Positions 54,938 to 64,000 of a DNA stretch of 64,000 nucleotides are shown in pieces. Every line of letters begins with the position of its first letter. The stretch's first letter is position 1. The notes under the pieces were generated by a model. It was not told the origin of the DNA and made no database searches. It saw only the letters and a program-made list of their open reading frames with translations. The stretch is from assembly GCF_003344535.1 (NCBI RefSeq), contig NZ_QPKS01000001.1, positions 232,557 through 296,556 on the forward strand, read 5' to 3'. Made by a program: the position numbers and the translations under genes. The DNA is from Exiguobacterium flavidum (GTDB taxonomy: Bacteria; Bacillota; Bacilli; Exiguobacteriales; Exiguobacteriaceae).

Positions 54938-56086
54938 TCACTGGTTCTCAGGGATGATGATGCGTTCCTCGGTCGAGAGGACGGTCTTCTGTTGACGCAG
55001 CCGGTAGATGCGCGCGATGTTCTGGATGACGACCTTCGACACGGCATATGTCGGCACAGCGAGGATGACGCCGGCGATGCCGCCGATCTTGCCTGCGACG
55101 AGCAGGACGATGATGATCGTCAGCGGATGGACCTTGAGCGTCTTTCCTTGGACGTAAGGAGAAATCAGGTTCGACTCGATCTGCTGGGCGACGACGATCG
55201 TGATGATCGCATAGAGCGCCTTGACCGGATCATCGATGAATCCGACGATCACGGCAGGTACCGCTCCGATATATGGTCCGAGGTACGGAATGATGTTCGT
55301 CACTGTACAGAACAGCGCAAGGAGCAGCGCATACTGGATATCCGAGATGAAGAAGCCGATTAGCGACATCAAGCCGACGCAAAGCGAAACGATGACCTGC
55401 CCATTGACATAGTGCTTCACCGTCACGTGCATGTCGTGCAGGATATGACGCGTCTCCGTCTCGTAGCTCTTCGGCAACAACTTGACGACCGAGTCCGGGA
55501 ACTTATATCCGTCGAGCAGCATATAGACGAGGATGAACGGGACGAGGACGATGATCAGGACCGCAGACGAGATGACACCGAAAATCGTCCCGACTGATGC
55601 CGAAACCGATTTGAACAGCGAACCGATATACGATGTCGCATCGTTCGTCCACTGGTCGAACATGCCTGAGTTCTCCTGCACCCAGTTCGAGACGAAGCGG
55701 TTGTTCATCAGCTGGTCACGCAAGTTGAGCGTCTGATCGCGCAGCTCGACGACGAGGTTCGGGATGCTCGTCGCGAAATCCGTGATCTGCTTGACGAGAA
55801 TCGGTCCGATCGAAGCGACGGCGATCGTGATGATCCCGACGAACGCGAGCAGGACGATCAAGACAGCGAGCCCCCGCTTCTTCACTCTTTTTTGCAACGT
55901 GTCGACGATGCCGAGCGTGAAATAATAGAAGATACCCGCGATGATGAGTGGCGGGAAAATCAGGGCGAGCATGACCTTGATCGGTTGGAACAGGAACGAA
56001 ATCTTCGTACCGATCCAGATGACCAGGAAAATCAACAGCACCCAGATCAATGCCTTGAACCATTTGTTTTGCAATAACGTATTCAT
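54938..56086 (-). CDS. AI-2E/PerM-family permease
   Basis: A 382-residue polytopic protein of the AI-2E transporter (UPF0118) superfamily: paired N-terminal TM segments (~10-65), a third (~68-95), an amphipathic central domain (DFATSIPNLVVELRDQTLNLRDQ) and C-terminal TM segments with VTNIIPYLGPYIGAVPAVIVG and NLISPYVQGKTLKVHPL. Members move small molecules or ions (AI-2, sodium/proton). The gene follows pgaB by only 14 bases, so it is probably co-transcribed with it. Substrate unknown. Confidence 0.88.
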   Translation of the reverse strand: MNTLLQNKWFKALIWVLLIFLVIWIGTKISFLFQPIKVMLALIFPPLIIAGIFYYFTLGIVDTLQKRVKKRGLAVLIVLLAFVGIITIAVASIGPILVKQITDFATSIPNLVVELRDQTLNLRDQLMNNRFVSNWVQENSGMFDQWTNDATSYIGSLFKSVSASVGTIFGVISSAVLIIVLVPFILVYMLLDGYKFPDSVVKLLPKSYETETRHILHDMHVTVKHYVNGQVIVSLCVGLMSLIGFFISDIQYALLLALFCTVTNIIPYLGPYIGAVPAVIVGFIDDPVKALYAIITIVVAQQIESNLISPYVQGKTLKVHPLTIIIVLLVAGKIGGIAGVILAVPTYAVSKVVIQNIARIYRLRQQKTVLSTEERIIIPENQ

Positions 56087-56100
56087 CTGATAACATCTCC

Positions 56101-56964
56101 TCATTTCAGGGTCTGCTGTTCAATCCAAGGAAGCACGGTACGTGTGAAGGTCTCAGAATCGACGAGCACCCTGTTTTGGTAAAAGGCATTCGTTTCTTGC
56201 GTGATCGCTGAAGGGTTGAGTATGAAAGCTGTCTTGAAACCGGTCTGCTCGACGATTTGCGTCGTCTTCGCATCTGCATTGCCAAATGGGTAAGCAAACG
56301 ACAGCGGAGCCGCACCGAGTTCCCGCTTCATGACGGTCCTGCTCCTCTCAAGGTCGGCCGCGAATTTCTCTGCGCCCTCCTCATCCAAAAACACAGCTTT
56401 GTCTTCTTTCAGGTAGTGCATATCGAAGGTGTGAGAACCGAACGTGACGAGTCCGCTTTCCTGCATCTCCCTCAATTCAGCCCAGCCTGCAAGCCGCATG
56501 TTTTGAAAGTCTTCTGCACCGACATGACCGGCAATCAAAAAGACCGAGAACGGGACATCATTCTCTCTCAGTACCGGATAAGCGTTCTTGACCAGCGTCT
56601 CATCCCCATCGTCGAAGGACAGCCACACACATCTATCCGGGAACGTCCCTGTTTTGCGGTGGTCTTCGAGCTCGGATTCCGAAACGAACTTCACTCCTCT
56701 GTCCTTCATCGCCTTGATCTGCTGTTCGAATTCATCTGTGTAGACCGTGTATCGCTTCAACTCGTCCGAAGCCGTCAGCCTTTCGACCGTCCTGTTCCAA
56801 AAAGTCGGCTCCTGGATGCGATGGTAGTTCAAGCCGAGACATGCCTGTTCGGATGTAATGGCACTTGCATCGACGTCTTCCGTCTTCCCCTCGAGAGTCG
56901 CCCATTTGAAGGCGAATAGTCCGGCGACGACTAACAGCAACAGTGGAATCGTGTAACCCTTCAT
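56101..56964 (-). CDS. pgaB: poly-N-acetylglucosamine N-deacetylase (PgaB/IcaB-like)
   Basis: A 287-residue CE4 polysaccharide deacetylase with an N-terminal membrane anchor (~4-20) and LGLNYHRIQEPTFW. Metal motif 1 is SFDDGDETLVKNAYPVL; motif 2 is GSHTFDMHYL, which matches the GSHTxDxH form of PgaB/IcaB. A further motif AYPFGNADAKT is present. It partly deacetylates PNAG at the cell surface; in Gram-positives (IcaB) it lacks the PgaB glycosidase domain, as here. Overlaps pgaD by 4 bases. Confidence 0.9.
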   Translation of the reverse strand: MKGYTIPLLLLVVAGLFAFKWATLEGKTEDVDASAITSEQACLGLNYHRIQEPTFWNRTVERLTASDELKRYTVYTDEFEQQIKAMKDRGVKFVSESELEDHRKTGTFPDRCVWLSFDDGDETLVKNAYPVLRENDVPFSVFLIAGHVGAEDFQNMRLAGWAELREMQESGLVTFGSHTFDMHYLKEDKAVFLDEEGAEKFAADLERSRTVMKRELGAAPLSFAYPFGNADAKTTQIVEQTGFKTAFILNPSAITQETNAFYQNRVLVDSETFTRTVLPWIEQQTLK

Positions 56965-57422
56965 ACCTTGCGCTCCACTTTCGCCAAATCCTTGACGGGG
57001 TTGCTCTCGAAGACGATGACTCGTTCGGATTGCAGGCGGAGGATCGTCTCCTCTGGAATCAGTCCAAGTTCCGCAAGCTCTTCCATCGTGACCGGAGCCG
57101 GATAAGTCCTGCGTTTTCGACTTCCGAAATGTTTCTTGTTATACAGCTTCCAAAAATATAGGACGATGAAGGCAAAGAGGAATAGAGCTGTGCCGAGCAG
57201 GAGAAAGTTTCTCAATTCTGCATTGTTGACCTTGAATGCCGTCTTGACGCTCGATATCCACGGATCGTTCAAACCAATGACGGCACTCATAAAAAGCCAG
57301 ACGACGACAGCCGTATAAAGCCACATGACACCCGTGAAAAACGTCGCAATGATCCGTCTTGCGACACCTTGTTCAGAATGAATCACAAACTGCTTCGTTT
57401 CCCTCGATCCGGACTGGTCCAT
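56961..57422 (-). CDS. pgaD: PgaD-like PNAG synthase accessory protein
   Basis: 153 residues with two TM segments (~25-47 and ~73-93), a cytosolic KLYNKKHFGSRKRR patch and a C-terminal TMEELAELGLIPEETILRLQSERVIVFE segment. PgaD is a small two-TM partner of PgaC that helps sense c-di-GMP in E. coli. Assigned from topology and position between synthase and deacetylase. Its start overlaps the end of pgaC by 40 bases. Confidence 0.78.
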   Translation of the reverse strand: MDQSGSRETKQFVIHSEQGVARRIIATFFTGVMWLYTAVVVWLFMSAVIGLNDPWISSVKTAFKVNNAELRNFLLLGTALFLFAFIVLYFWKLYNKKHFGSRKRRTYPAPVTMEELAELGLIPEETILRLQSERVIVFESNPVKDLAKVERKV

Positions 57423-58636
57423 GTCGCATAGCCTCCTCTCATGCGTGCATTGACTGCTTTAGGCGCCGCAGCGATCACGACGAACGTGTTGAGCATCCAG
57501 TAGATCGCTGGATACCAGGCAGCCCATAGATAGTATTTCAGTACATTGTCATACTTCGCATCGTTCTTCAAGGAGACCAGCAACTGCAAATGGCTGAGCA
57601 GGACGAGGACGAATGAAGTGAACGTGAACCAGATCAGCATCTGCTGGAACGTCTCAGCCGTTGCGAACAGATACGCCGTGACAAGAACCCAGGCGAACGC
57701 CCAAAGCACGCTGACGACTTGTTCGATATAAATCGGCCAGAGTCTTCTCTGACGCCAATCGAGGAAGATATCCCAGTGCCGTAAAATCACTTCTTGTCCG
57801 CCTTGAGACCATCTGACGCGCTGATTCCAGATCCCGGATATCGTCTCAGGGACGAGCATCCAGCAGAGGGCCCTCGGCTCATAGCGCACATCGAAGAAGT
57901 TTCGCTGCAATTTCCACGACACGGCGATGTCCTCCGTCACCATGTCCCGGTCCCATAGTCCCACCTTAACGAGCGCTTTCTTTCTGAAGGCGACGATGAC
58001 GCCTGACACTGTCATCACCTTTCCGAGAATGCGTTGTGTGCGTTTGATTGATCCGATGATTGAAGCATACTCGACGATCTGCATCCGGCTGAGTAGCGTA
58101 TCACGATTTCGGATACGCGGATTTCCCGTCACAGCACCGACACGTTCGCCATCCTTCAAAAAATGCTGTATCAAGTAAAATGGGGCGTCCGGGTCAAGCA
58201 ACGCATCTGAGTCGACACAGAGTAAAAACTCTGAACGAGCGGCATGTGTCGCGATATGTAAGGCATTCGCCTTCCCTTTGTTCTCCTGACAGTCGATCAC
58301 CCGAAGTGCCGGATAGCGCGCTGAGAGCTCGACAAGCAATTCCCCTGTCCGGTCGCTGCTTCCGTCGTTGATGGCGATGATCTCATATCGAGGATAATGG
58401 AGCTGATCCAGATTCGCTATTGTTTCCTCGATCGTCTCCTCTTCGTTATAGCACGGGACAAGAATACTGATTTCCGGCCATTCGACTTCCTCAAAATCCT
58501 CGATTCGCCTACGTTCCCGGTAAACCGAAAACAGAAGTGCGCCGGCCATCCATAAGAGGGACATAAGGAACGGATACCAGAACACGAATTCCGCAAGCAC
58601 TCGCATAAAAGGTGAAAACGTATCAAAGAAATCCAA
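57383..58636 (-). CDS. pgaC: poly-beta-1,6-N-acetylglucosamine synthase (PgaC/IcaA-like)
   Basis: A 417-residue processive GT2 enzyme. Motifs: ISILVPCYNEEETIEETI, INDGSSDRTGELL, LLCVDSDALLDPDA, MVTEDIAVSWKLQ (catalytic TED) and QRVRWSQGGQE (QxxRW). TM segments lie at the N-terminus and after residue ~300. A TTG is taken as start because GGGG lies 9 bases ahead and the product then aligns with PgaC (FWYPFLMSLLWM). First of pgaC-pgaD-pgaB-permease. It makes the biofilm matrix polymer PNAG. Confidence 0.92.
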   Translation of the reverse strand: MDFFDTFSPFMRVLAEFVFWYPFLMSLLWMAGALLFSVYRERRRIEDFEEVEWPEISILVPCYNEEETIEETIANLDQLHYPRYEIIAINDGSSDRTGELLVELSARYPALRVIDCQENKGKANALHIATHAARSEFLLCVDSDALLDPDAPFYLIQHFLKDGERVGAVTGNPRIRNRDTLLSRMQIVEYASIIGSIKRTQRILGKVMTVSGVIVAFRKKALVKVGLWDRDMVTEDIAVSWKLQRNFFDVRYEPRALCWMLVPETISGIWNQRVRWSQGGQEVILRHWDIFLDWRQRRLWPIYIEQVVSVLWAFAWVLVTAYLFATAETFQQMLIWFTFTSFVLVLLSHLQLLVSLKNDAKYDNVLKYYLWAAWYPAIYWMLNTFVVIAAAPKAVNARMRGGYATWTSPDRGKRSSL

Positions 58637-58862
58637 TGTTATGTTCCCCTTTCTTTTCCAAGATAGTATGTCAATCTTACATTTTCGCCCTTCAAAATGG
58701 AAGTCCCTCCGCACATCGCCTTTCGGCACCTTCCACGCTTCCAGGCTTCCGCTGAAAGTCGAGAAAAAAAGCCGCCGTTCCTGTTTAGAAAAACAGAAAC
58801 AGACAGCTAATTATTCTTCGCTATCGCTATCGGCCGCTTCGAATCGAGTCAGGACGATTTTT
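58637..58862. other. non-coding gap upstream of pgaC
   Basis: 226 bases between ysxC and pgaC. The part near ysxC ends in GGCGGCTTTTTTT, a likely terminator T-run, but its stem is not clean (CTGTTT/AAACAG plus GC pairs). The remaining ~125 bases ahead of pgaC are G+C-rich and contain short complementary segments, then TTGACATACTAT shortly before the RBS. No riboswitch class was recognised and no promoter fits well. Confidence 0.4.
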
Positions 58863-59444
58863 TCAGAGCAGACGATAGATCGCTTCCCACGCTTCATCGC
58901 GTCCTTCGCCCGTCTCGGCGGAGAAGGTGATGAAGACGTCCTGTCCATCGAACTGGAGCTTCCGCTTGATTGCAGAGATATGCTTGTCGCGCTGGCTCCG
59001 TTTGATCTTGTCGAGCTTCGTCGCGACGAGGATGACCGGGATGTTGTAGTACTTCAGGAAATCGTACATCGTCACATCGTCAGCGGACGGTTCGTGACGG
59101 AAGTCGACGAGCAGGACGACACCTTTAAGGATTTCCCGCGAGGTGAAGTACTTCTCCATCATCTTGCCCCATGCTTCGCGTTCCGTCTTCGAGACTTTCG
59201 CGTAGCCGTAACCCGGGACATCGACGAACGTCACTTCATCATTGATGTTGAAGAAGTTGAGCGTCTGCGTCTTCCCCGGTTTCGAGGACGTGCGGGCGAG
59301 CGCCTTCCGCTGGACGAGCTTGTTGATGAACGACGATTTACCGACGTTCGATCGGCCTGCAAGCGCAATCTCAGGGAAAAGCGGTTCCGGATAATGTTCC
59401 GGCGTCACACCGCTCGTAATAAAATCAGCTTTGTAAATTTTCAT
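58863..59444 (-). CDS. ysxC: ribosome biogenesis GTPase YsxC/EngB
   Basis: A 193-residue TrmE-Era-EngA-EngB-like GTPase for 50S assembly. G1 [10 protein letters not shown]3 [17 protein letters not shown]4 TKLDK and G5 SAETGEG are present. It begins one base after the lon stop region (AAGGAG ahead), and lon-ysxC is conserved in Bacilli. Confidence 0.98.
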   Translation of the reverse strand: MKIYKADFITSGVTPEHYPEPLFPEIALAGRSNVGKSSFINKLVQRKALARTSSKPGKTQTLNFFNINDEVTFVDVPGYGYAKVSKTEREAWGKMMEKYFTSREILKGVVLLVDFRHEPSADDVTMYDFLKYYNIPVILVATKLDKIKRSQRDKHISAIKRKLQFDGQDVFITFSAETGEGRDEAWEAIYRLL

Positions 59445-59445
59445 G

Positions 59446-61755
59446 TCAATCTCCTTTAAATGCGTGCTTCAGCACTTCTTCCATCTTACTGACGGGCACG
59501 AACGTCATCGTCTGACGGACGCTTTCCGGGATATCGTCGATGTCACGTTCGTTGTCCTTCGGCAAGAGGACCGTCGTCAAGCCTGCACGGTGTGCGGCAA
59601 GCGACTTCTCCTTCAATCCGCCGATCGGCAGGACGCGTCCGCGAAGCGTGATCTCACCGGTCATCCCGACGTCACGCCGGACCGGGCGCTTCGTCAGTGC
59701 CGAGATGAGCGCCGTCGCGATCGTGATACCGGCTGACGGCCCGTCTTTAGGCACTGCGCCTTCCGGGACGTGGATGTGGACATCGCGTGATTCATAGAAG
59801 TCCGGATCGATTCCGAACTTCTCCGCGTTGGCACGGACGTAGCTGTAGGCCGTCTGCGCAGACTCCTGCATGACGTCGCCAAGCTTACCGGTCAGTTGCA
59901 GTTTTCCTTTGCCTGGCGCAAGGCTGACCTCGATCGTCAGCGTGTCGCCTCCAAATGCAGTATACGCTAATCCGGTCACCGCGCCAACCGTATCCTCAAG
60001 TTCCCCCTGCCCGTAACGGTAACGCGGCTTGCCGAGGAAATCGACGAGGTTGCGCTTCGTCACCGTGACACGCTTCTTCTCGCCCATCGCGATCTGCTTC
60101 GCTGCCTTTCGGCAAATCGCGCCGATCACACGTTCAAGATTACGGACACCGGCTTCCCGCGTGTAGCGGCGGACAGCTTCCTGCAACGCTTCCGGCTTCA
60201 CCGTCAGCTGGCTCTTCTTCAAGCCGTGTTCCTTCAGCTGCTTACTGAGGAGATGGCGAATCGCGATCTCTGTCTTCTCCTGTTCCGTGTATCCACCGAT
60301 CTGGATCAACTCCATCCGGTCGAGCAGAGGGCCTGGAATGTTCGACACATCGTTCGCCGTCGCGATGAACAGGACGTTCGACAGGTCGAACGGCTCCTCG
60401 ATATAGTGGTCGGAGAACGAGTTGTTCTGTTCCGGATCAAGCACTTCGAGCATGGCGGACGAAGGATCGCCTCTGAAATCGTTTGACATCTTGTCGATCT
60501 CATCGAGCAGGAAGACCGGATTGTTCGTCCCCGCCTGCTTGATGCCGCGGATGATCCGGCCAGGCATCGCACCGATATACGTCCGGCGATGACCGCGGAT
60601 CTCCGCTTCGTCCCGCACCCCGCCGAGCGAGACACGGACGAATTTTCGTTCGAGCGCCGTCGCGATCGAGCGGGCGAGTGACGTCTTCCCGACTCCCGGA
60701 GGTCCGGCGAGACAGAGGATCGGTCCACGGAGCGAGTCCGTCAGCTGGCGGACGGCGAGGTATTCGAGAATCCGCTCTTTGACCTTCTCGAGGCCGTAAT
60801 GGTCCTCATCGAGCTGTTCCGAAGCCGAAGCGACGTTCAGGAAGTCTTCCGTCGCGTCATTCCACGGCAAGGAGAAGAACCACTCGAGGTAGTTCCGGAT
60901 GACACCGTGCTCCGGGCTCGTCGCCGGGACGACGGCAAGCCGGTTGATCTCCTTCTCGATGTTCGCGACCGTCGTCTCAGGTAAGTCGAGCAAGGCGAGC
61001 TTCTCTTTGTAGTTCGCGGCATCACTCTCCGCCGAGACGGACTCTCCGCCGAGTTCCTGCTGGATCGTCTTGAGCTGTTCACGCAAGTAATACTCGCGCT
61101 GCGACTGTTCGATCGTCTTCTTCGTCCGCTCCCGCATCTCCCGTTCGAGTTCGACGACCTCGTATTCATGCTTCATCACTTCAAGGAGCATCAGACCGCG
61201 TTCGACAGGGTCCTGTTCCTCGAGGAACTCCTGCTTCTTCGCGACGTCGACCGGAAGCTTCGACGTGATGTAGTCCGTCAATGCGTCAAGCCGCTCATAC
61301 GTCTCGTAACGGCGGCGCTCATCCGTCCCGATTCCCTTGATCCGGGTGACGAGCTGACCGAACTGTTCCTTGATGATGCGGACGAGTGCCTCCTGCTTCG
61401 CGCCTTTGACTTCCGGACGCTCGATCGGCTCGACTTCAGCGACAAGGCCGTCTTCCGTCTCCTCGACATGTTTGATCTTGACCCGTTCCTTTCCGATGAC
61501 ACGTACACGGACCGTCTCATTCCCGAGTTCGCTCATCTTCGCGATTTGAACGATCGTACCGACCCCGTAAAGTCCTTTCGCCGACGGTTCTTCTTCCGCA
61601 TCGATTTGCGTCGCGACGACGAGGTCGATGTTCTGCTCCTTCGAGGCGAGCAACGCCTTGAGCGAGATCGGGCGCCCGACATCGATCGTCAAACCGATCA
61701 ATGGGTAGGCGACCACTCCACGAAGCGGGAGCAATGGATATTGTTTCGTCTTCAT
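59446..61755 (-). CDS. lon: ATP-dependent protease Lon
   Basis: A 769-residue LonA. N-terminal LON substrate domain ([16 protein letters not shown]), coiled coil, AAA+ module (Walker [17 protein letters not shown]; Walker [12 protein letters not shown]) and C-terminal Ser-Lys protease domain ([15 protein letters not shown] with the catalytic Ser; [17 protein letters not shown] with Lys). Start ATG has GGAGGGA 6 bases ahead. A terminator after clpX stands upstream. Confidence 0.98.
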   Translation of the reverse strand: MKTKQYPLLPLRGVVAYPLIGLTIDVGRPISLKALLASKEQNIDLVVATQIDAEEEPSAKGLYGVGTIVQIAKMSELGNETVRVRVIGKERVKIKHVEETEDGLVAEVEPIERPEVKGAKQEALVRIIKEQFGQLVTRIKGIGTDERRRYETYERLDALTDYITSKLPVDVAKKQEFLEEQDPVERGLMLLEVMKHEYEVVELEREMRERTKKTIEQSQREYYLREQLKTIQQELGGESVSAESDAANYKEKLALLDLPETTVANIEKEINRLAVVPATSPEHGVIRNYLEWFFSLPWNDATEDFLNVASASEQLDEDHYGLEKVKERILEYLAVRQLTDSLRGPILCLAGPPGVGKTSLARSIATALERKFVRVSLGGVRDEAEIRGHRRTYIGAMPGRIIRGIKQAGTNNPVFLLDEIDKMSNDFRGDPSSAMLEVLDPEQNNSFSDHYIEEPFDLSNVLFIATANDVSNIPGPLLDRMELIQIGGYTEQEKTEIAIRHLLSKQLKEHGLKKSQLTVKPEALQEAVRRYTREAGVRNLERVIGAICRKAAKQIAMGEKKRVTVTKRNLVDFLGKPRYRYGQGELEDTVGAVTGLAYTAFGGDTLTIEVSLAPGKGKLQLTGKLGDVMQESAQTAYSYVRANAEKFGIDPDFYESRDVHIHVPEGAVPKDGPSAGITIATALISALTKRPVRRDVGMTGEITLRGRVLPIGGLKEKSLAAHRAGLTTVLLPKDNERDIDDIPESVRQTMTFVPVSKMEEVLKHAFKGD

Positions 61756-61771
61756 CAAAAATCCCTCCTAA

Positions 61772-61812
61772 ACAAAAAGGCTCAGAAGGCAGCCAACATT
61801 AGCCTCCGAGCC
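61772..61812 (-). terminator. terminator after clpX
   Basis: An imperfect 12-bp stem (GGCTCGGAGGCT with GCCTTCTGAGCC), a 10-base loop and TTTTTGTTT on the minus strand, between clpX and lon. Confidence 0.8.
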
Positions 61813-61826
61813 CGTCTGTCACGGTG

Positions 61827-63092
61827 TTACGCCGTTTCTTTTTCCGTTCCGTGTTCAATCGTGCCGTCTTTGAGCTCGAGCGTCGGACCGCGTTTACCGG
61901 TCATCGTCTCAGCTGTGATGACGACTTTCGCGATGTCATCGCGCGACGGGATTTCGAACATGATCTCAAGCATCGTCTCCTCGATGATCGAGCGCAGTCC
62001 GCGTGCCCCAGTCTTGCGCAAGATGGCAAGCTTCGCGATTTCGATCAATGCCTCGTCCGTGAAGTCGAGTTCGACATCGTCGAGTTGAAGCATCTTCTTG
62101 TATTGTTTGATCAGGGCGTTCTTCGGTTTCGTCAAAATTTCGACGAGAGCGTGCTCATCGAGCGGCTCAAGCGTCGCCATGACAGGCAGACGACCGATGA
62201 ACTCCGGAATCAATCCGAACTTCTGCAAATCTTCAGGAAGCGCCGCTTGAAGGATCTCCTTCTGCGTAAGCGAACGGTTCTCCGAATCATGACCGAAACC
62301 GATGACTTTCTTACCGAGACGGCGTTTGATCGCCTGCTCGATGCCGTCGAATGCTCCACCGACGATGAAGAGGATGTTCGTCGTATCGATCTGGATGAAT
62401 TCTTGATGCGGGTGCTTACGTCCGCCTTGTGGCGGTACGCTTGCGACAGTACCCTCGAGGATTTTCAGCAGCGCTTGCTGCACACCTTCACCTGAGACGT
62501 CACGCGTGATCGAAGGGTTCTCCGACTTGCGCGCGATTTTATCGATCTCATCGATGTAGATGATACCTTTTTCAGCCTTCTCGACGTCATAGTCGGCAGC
62601 CTGGATCAATTTGAGCAGGATGTTCTCGACATCCTCCCCGACATAACCAGCTTCCGTCAGACTTGTCGCGTCAGCGATCGCGAACGGGACGTTCAAGATG
62701 CGTGCCATCGTCTGAGCGAGGAGCGTCTTACCGCTACCTGTCGGCCCGATCATGACGATGTTCGACTTCGACAGCTCGACGTCATCCGCGCGCCCGCCGG
62801 CGTTGATACGCTTATAGTGATTGTACATCGCGACGGACAAGGCTTTTTTCGCCTTTTCCTGCCCGATGACATAATCGTTCAATGTCGCCCGGATCTCTTG
62901 CGGTTTCGGGACATTCTTCAGCTCTACTTCTTCTTCTGTGCCAAGCTCTTCTTCGACGATCTCATTGCAAAGCTCGATACACTCATCACAAATGTAAACG
63001 CCAGGTCCAGCCACAAGTTTTCTCACTTGTTCTTGTGTCTTTCCACAGAAAGAACACTTCAACTGACCTTTTTCTTCGTTGAATTTAAACAT
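61827..63092 (-). CDS. clpX: ATP-dependent Clp protease ATP-binding subunit ClpX
   Basis: A 421-residue unfoldase. The N-terminal zinc-binding domain has four cysteines (C13, C16, C35, C38). AAA+ motifs: [33 protein letters not shown] and the IGF-type ClpP loop ([11 protein letters not shown]). The ATG after GGGGTGGA is used; the upstream in-frame extension is rejected. Preceded by a good promoter and the tig terminator. Confidence 0.98.
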   Translation of the reverse strand: MFKFNEEKGQLKCSFCGKTQEQVRKLVAGPGVYICDECIELCNEIVEEELGTEEEVELKNVPKPQEIRATLNDYVIGQEKAKKALSVAMYNHYKRINAGGRADDVELSKSNIVMIGPTGSGKTLLAQTMARILNVPFAIADATSLTEAGYVGEDVENILLKLIQAADYDVEKAEKGIIYIDEIDKIARKSENPSITRDVSGEGVQQALLKILEGTVASVPPQGGRKHPHQEFIQIDTTNILFIVGGAFDGIEQAIKRRLGKKVIGFGHDSENRSLTQKEILQAALPEDLQKFGLIPEFIGRLPVMATLEPLDEHALVEILTKPKNALIKQYKKMLQLDDVELDFTDEALIEIAKLAILRKTGARGLRSIIEETMLEIMFEIPSRDDIAKVVITAETMTGKRGPTLELKDGTIEHGTEKETA

Positions 63093-63164
63093 AAAGGTCC
63101 ACCCCTTCAACGTGGAAATTGTGCGGACACCTCTAGCGTCCGATCTCACGTTTTACTAATACTG

Positions 63165-63194
63165 ATTGTAGCATGAACAGCGAATCGCTTTCAA
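63165..63194 (-). promoter_or_regulatory. sigma-A promoter of clpX
   Basis: TTGAAA (63189-63194), 18-base spacer, TACAAT (63165-63170) with TGC extension on the minus strand, about 70 bases before the start. No CtsR or CIRCE site was seen. Confidence 0.72.
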
Positions 63195-63261
63195 ATCTTG
63201 GACTGACCAAAATGTACCACGCAGCAGATTCGATTCTGTCCTTCTTTGACCTATATCGTAC

Positions 63262-63302
63262 AAAAAAAACGACTCCTTGACCAGAAATTGGTCTTGGAGT
63301 CG
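63262..63302 (-). terminator. terminator after tig
   Basis: A 14-bp near-perfect stem (CGACTCCAAGACCA with TGGTCAAGGAGTCG), a 5-6-base loop and eight T on the minus strand, 15 bases after the tig stop. Confidence 0.92.
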
Positions 63303-63317
63303 CCATTTGAACAGGAA

Positions 63318-64000
63318 TTACTTCGCTTTCGCGTTGTCGACGAGAACGTCGATCGCTTTACGGAATTGAAGATCTCCTTTGAGTGTATCGAGTCCGCCTT
63401 GTGGTGCAAGCATCGTCTCGAGTTGATCCGCAGGGATGTTGTAGAGCTCAGACATCGAAGCAAGTTCAGCTTTCGCTTCTTCTTCCGTCACTTCGATCTT
63501 CTCTTCAGTGACGATCTGCTTGAGGACGAGGCGTGCTTTGACGCGCTCTTCCGCTTGCTCTTTCATCTCTTCGCGCATTGCCTCTTCCGTCGAACCAGTC
63601 AACTGGAAGTACATGTCGAGGTTGATGCCTTGCGACTGGATGCGTTGTGTGAACTCTTGGATCATGCGCTCCACTTCGTTCTCGACCATCACTTCAGGAA
63701 GGTCGACCTTCGCGTTCTTCGTCGCAGCTTCTACGAGCTCATCGCGCATCGAAGCGTCTGCTTCTTGCTTGCGTGAGTTCTCGAGACGTGTACGGATTTT
63801 TGCTTTCAACTCGTCGAGTGAAGACACTTCTTCGTCCATGTCCTTCGCGAACTCGTCGTTCAGCTCAGGAAGCTCTTGCGATTTGATTTCGTGGATCGTC
63901 ACTTTGAATGTGACAGCCTCTCCAGCGAGATCTTCTGCATGGTACTCAGCAGGGAAAGTGACGTCGAGGTCTTTTTGATCGCCTGCTTTGAGACCGATCA
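63318..64000 (-). CDS. tig: trigger factor, C-terminal part
   Basis: About 227 codons of the 3' end; the gene continues past the right edge. The end of the FKBP-type prolyl isomerase domain is seen (FPAEYHAEDLAGEAVTFKVTIHEIK), then the helical chaperone domain (ELPELNDEFAKDMDEEVSSLDELK; EVMVENEVERMIQEF). Trigger factor binds nascent chains at the ribosome exit. The ribosome-binding N-domain lies outside. tig-clpX-lon is a conserved order. Confidence 0.96.
   Translation of the reverse strand, partial: IGLKAGDQKDLDVTFPAEYHAEDLAGEAVTFKVTIHEIKSQELPELNDEFAKDMDEEVSSLDELKAKIRTRLENSRKQEADASMRDELVEAATKNAKVDLPEVMVENEVERMIQEFTQRIQSQGINLDMYFQLTGSTEEAMREEMKEQAEERVKARLVLKQIVTEEKIEVTEEEAKAELASMSELYNIPADQLETMLAPQGGLDTLKGDLQFRKAIDVLVDNAKAK

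Noticed and set aside
58637-58862. c-di-GMP riboswitch upstream of pgaC
   Set aside because: The location would make sense, but the conserved GEMM core sequences could not be found by eye; only a structured-looking stretch is claimed.

Overview
The window reads as the chromosome of a low-G+C Gram-positive bacterium (Bacillota, class Bacilli), most probably Exiguobacterium or a close relative. The backbone order tig-clpX-lonA-ysxC-hemA-hemCDBL-valS-folC-(prepilin peptidase)-maf-radC-mreBCD-minCD-rplU-prp-rpmA-spo0B-obg-ruvAB-queA-tgt-yajC-secDF-recJ-apt-relA-dtd-hisS-aspS-6S RNA-tcdA is that of Bacillus subtilis. The sporulation genes that interrupt this stretch in Bacillus (spoIIB, spoIVFA/FB, bofC, safA, spoVID) are absent, apart from a spo0B-like gene. 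Together with the sizeable type IV pilus cluster and the fairly high G+C of the core genes, this fits the non-sporulating Exiguobacterium lineage. The genus is inferred, not proven. Nearly all genes lie on the minus strand. The exceptions are a 50-codon gene, niaR, and three pilin-like genes.

Layout. 1-6.2 kb: 5' part of tcdA, 6S RNA, a DASH-type cryptochrome/photolyase, a small plus-strand gene, an alkyladenine glycosylase, aspS and hisS behind a T-box. 6.2-14.6 kb: dtd, relA, apt, recJ, separate secF and secD, yajC. 14.6-18.4 kb: tgt, queA, ruvB, ruvA. 18.5-20.5 kb: niaR (plus) and a CNNM/CBS membrane protein. 20.5-24.8 kb: obg, spo0B-like gene, rpmA, prp, rplU with a probable leader, and RNase G. 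24.8-30.9 kb: minDC, mreDCB, a grpB-family gene, radC, maf. 31-45.1 kb: the main accessory region, a type IV pilus cluster (pilB, pilT, pilC, major pilin, prepilin peptidase, a PilM-PilN fusion, pilO), two membrane-anchored accessory proteins, three divergent prepilin-like genes and a convergent large secreted protein of unknown family. 45.2-54.8 kb: folC, valS with T-box, hemL, hemB, hemD, hemC, hemA. 54.9-58.7 kb: an AI-2E-family permease and a pgaB/icaB-pgaD-pgaC operon for poly-N-acetylglucosamine. 58.8-64 kb: ysxC, lonA, clpX and the 3' part of tig.

How it fits together. The core covers translation (aspS, hisS, valS, dtd, tgt/queA, rplU, rpmA, obg, tcdA), stringent control, secretion, proteostasis (tig, clpX, lon), cell shape and division (mre, min), DNA repair (ruvAB, recJ, radC, mpg, photolyase) and haem synthesis. 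The accessory parts are surface-directed. The pilus cluster sits where B. subtilis keeps only the prepilin peptidase comC, and the PNAG operon sits between ysxC and hemA, which are neighbours in B. subtilis. PilB carries a MshEN-like N-terminus and PgaC/PgaD-type synthases are c-di-GMP controlled elsewhere, so pili and matrix may share second-messenger control (inference). No CRISPR array, tRNA, rRNA, prophage or insertion sequence was recognised. Start codons were chosen from ribosome-binding sites and family alignments recalled from memory; no search was run.
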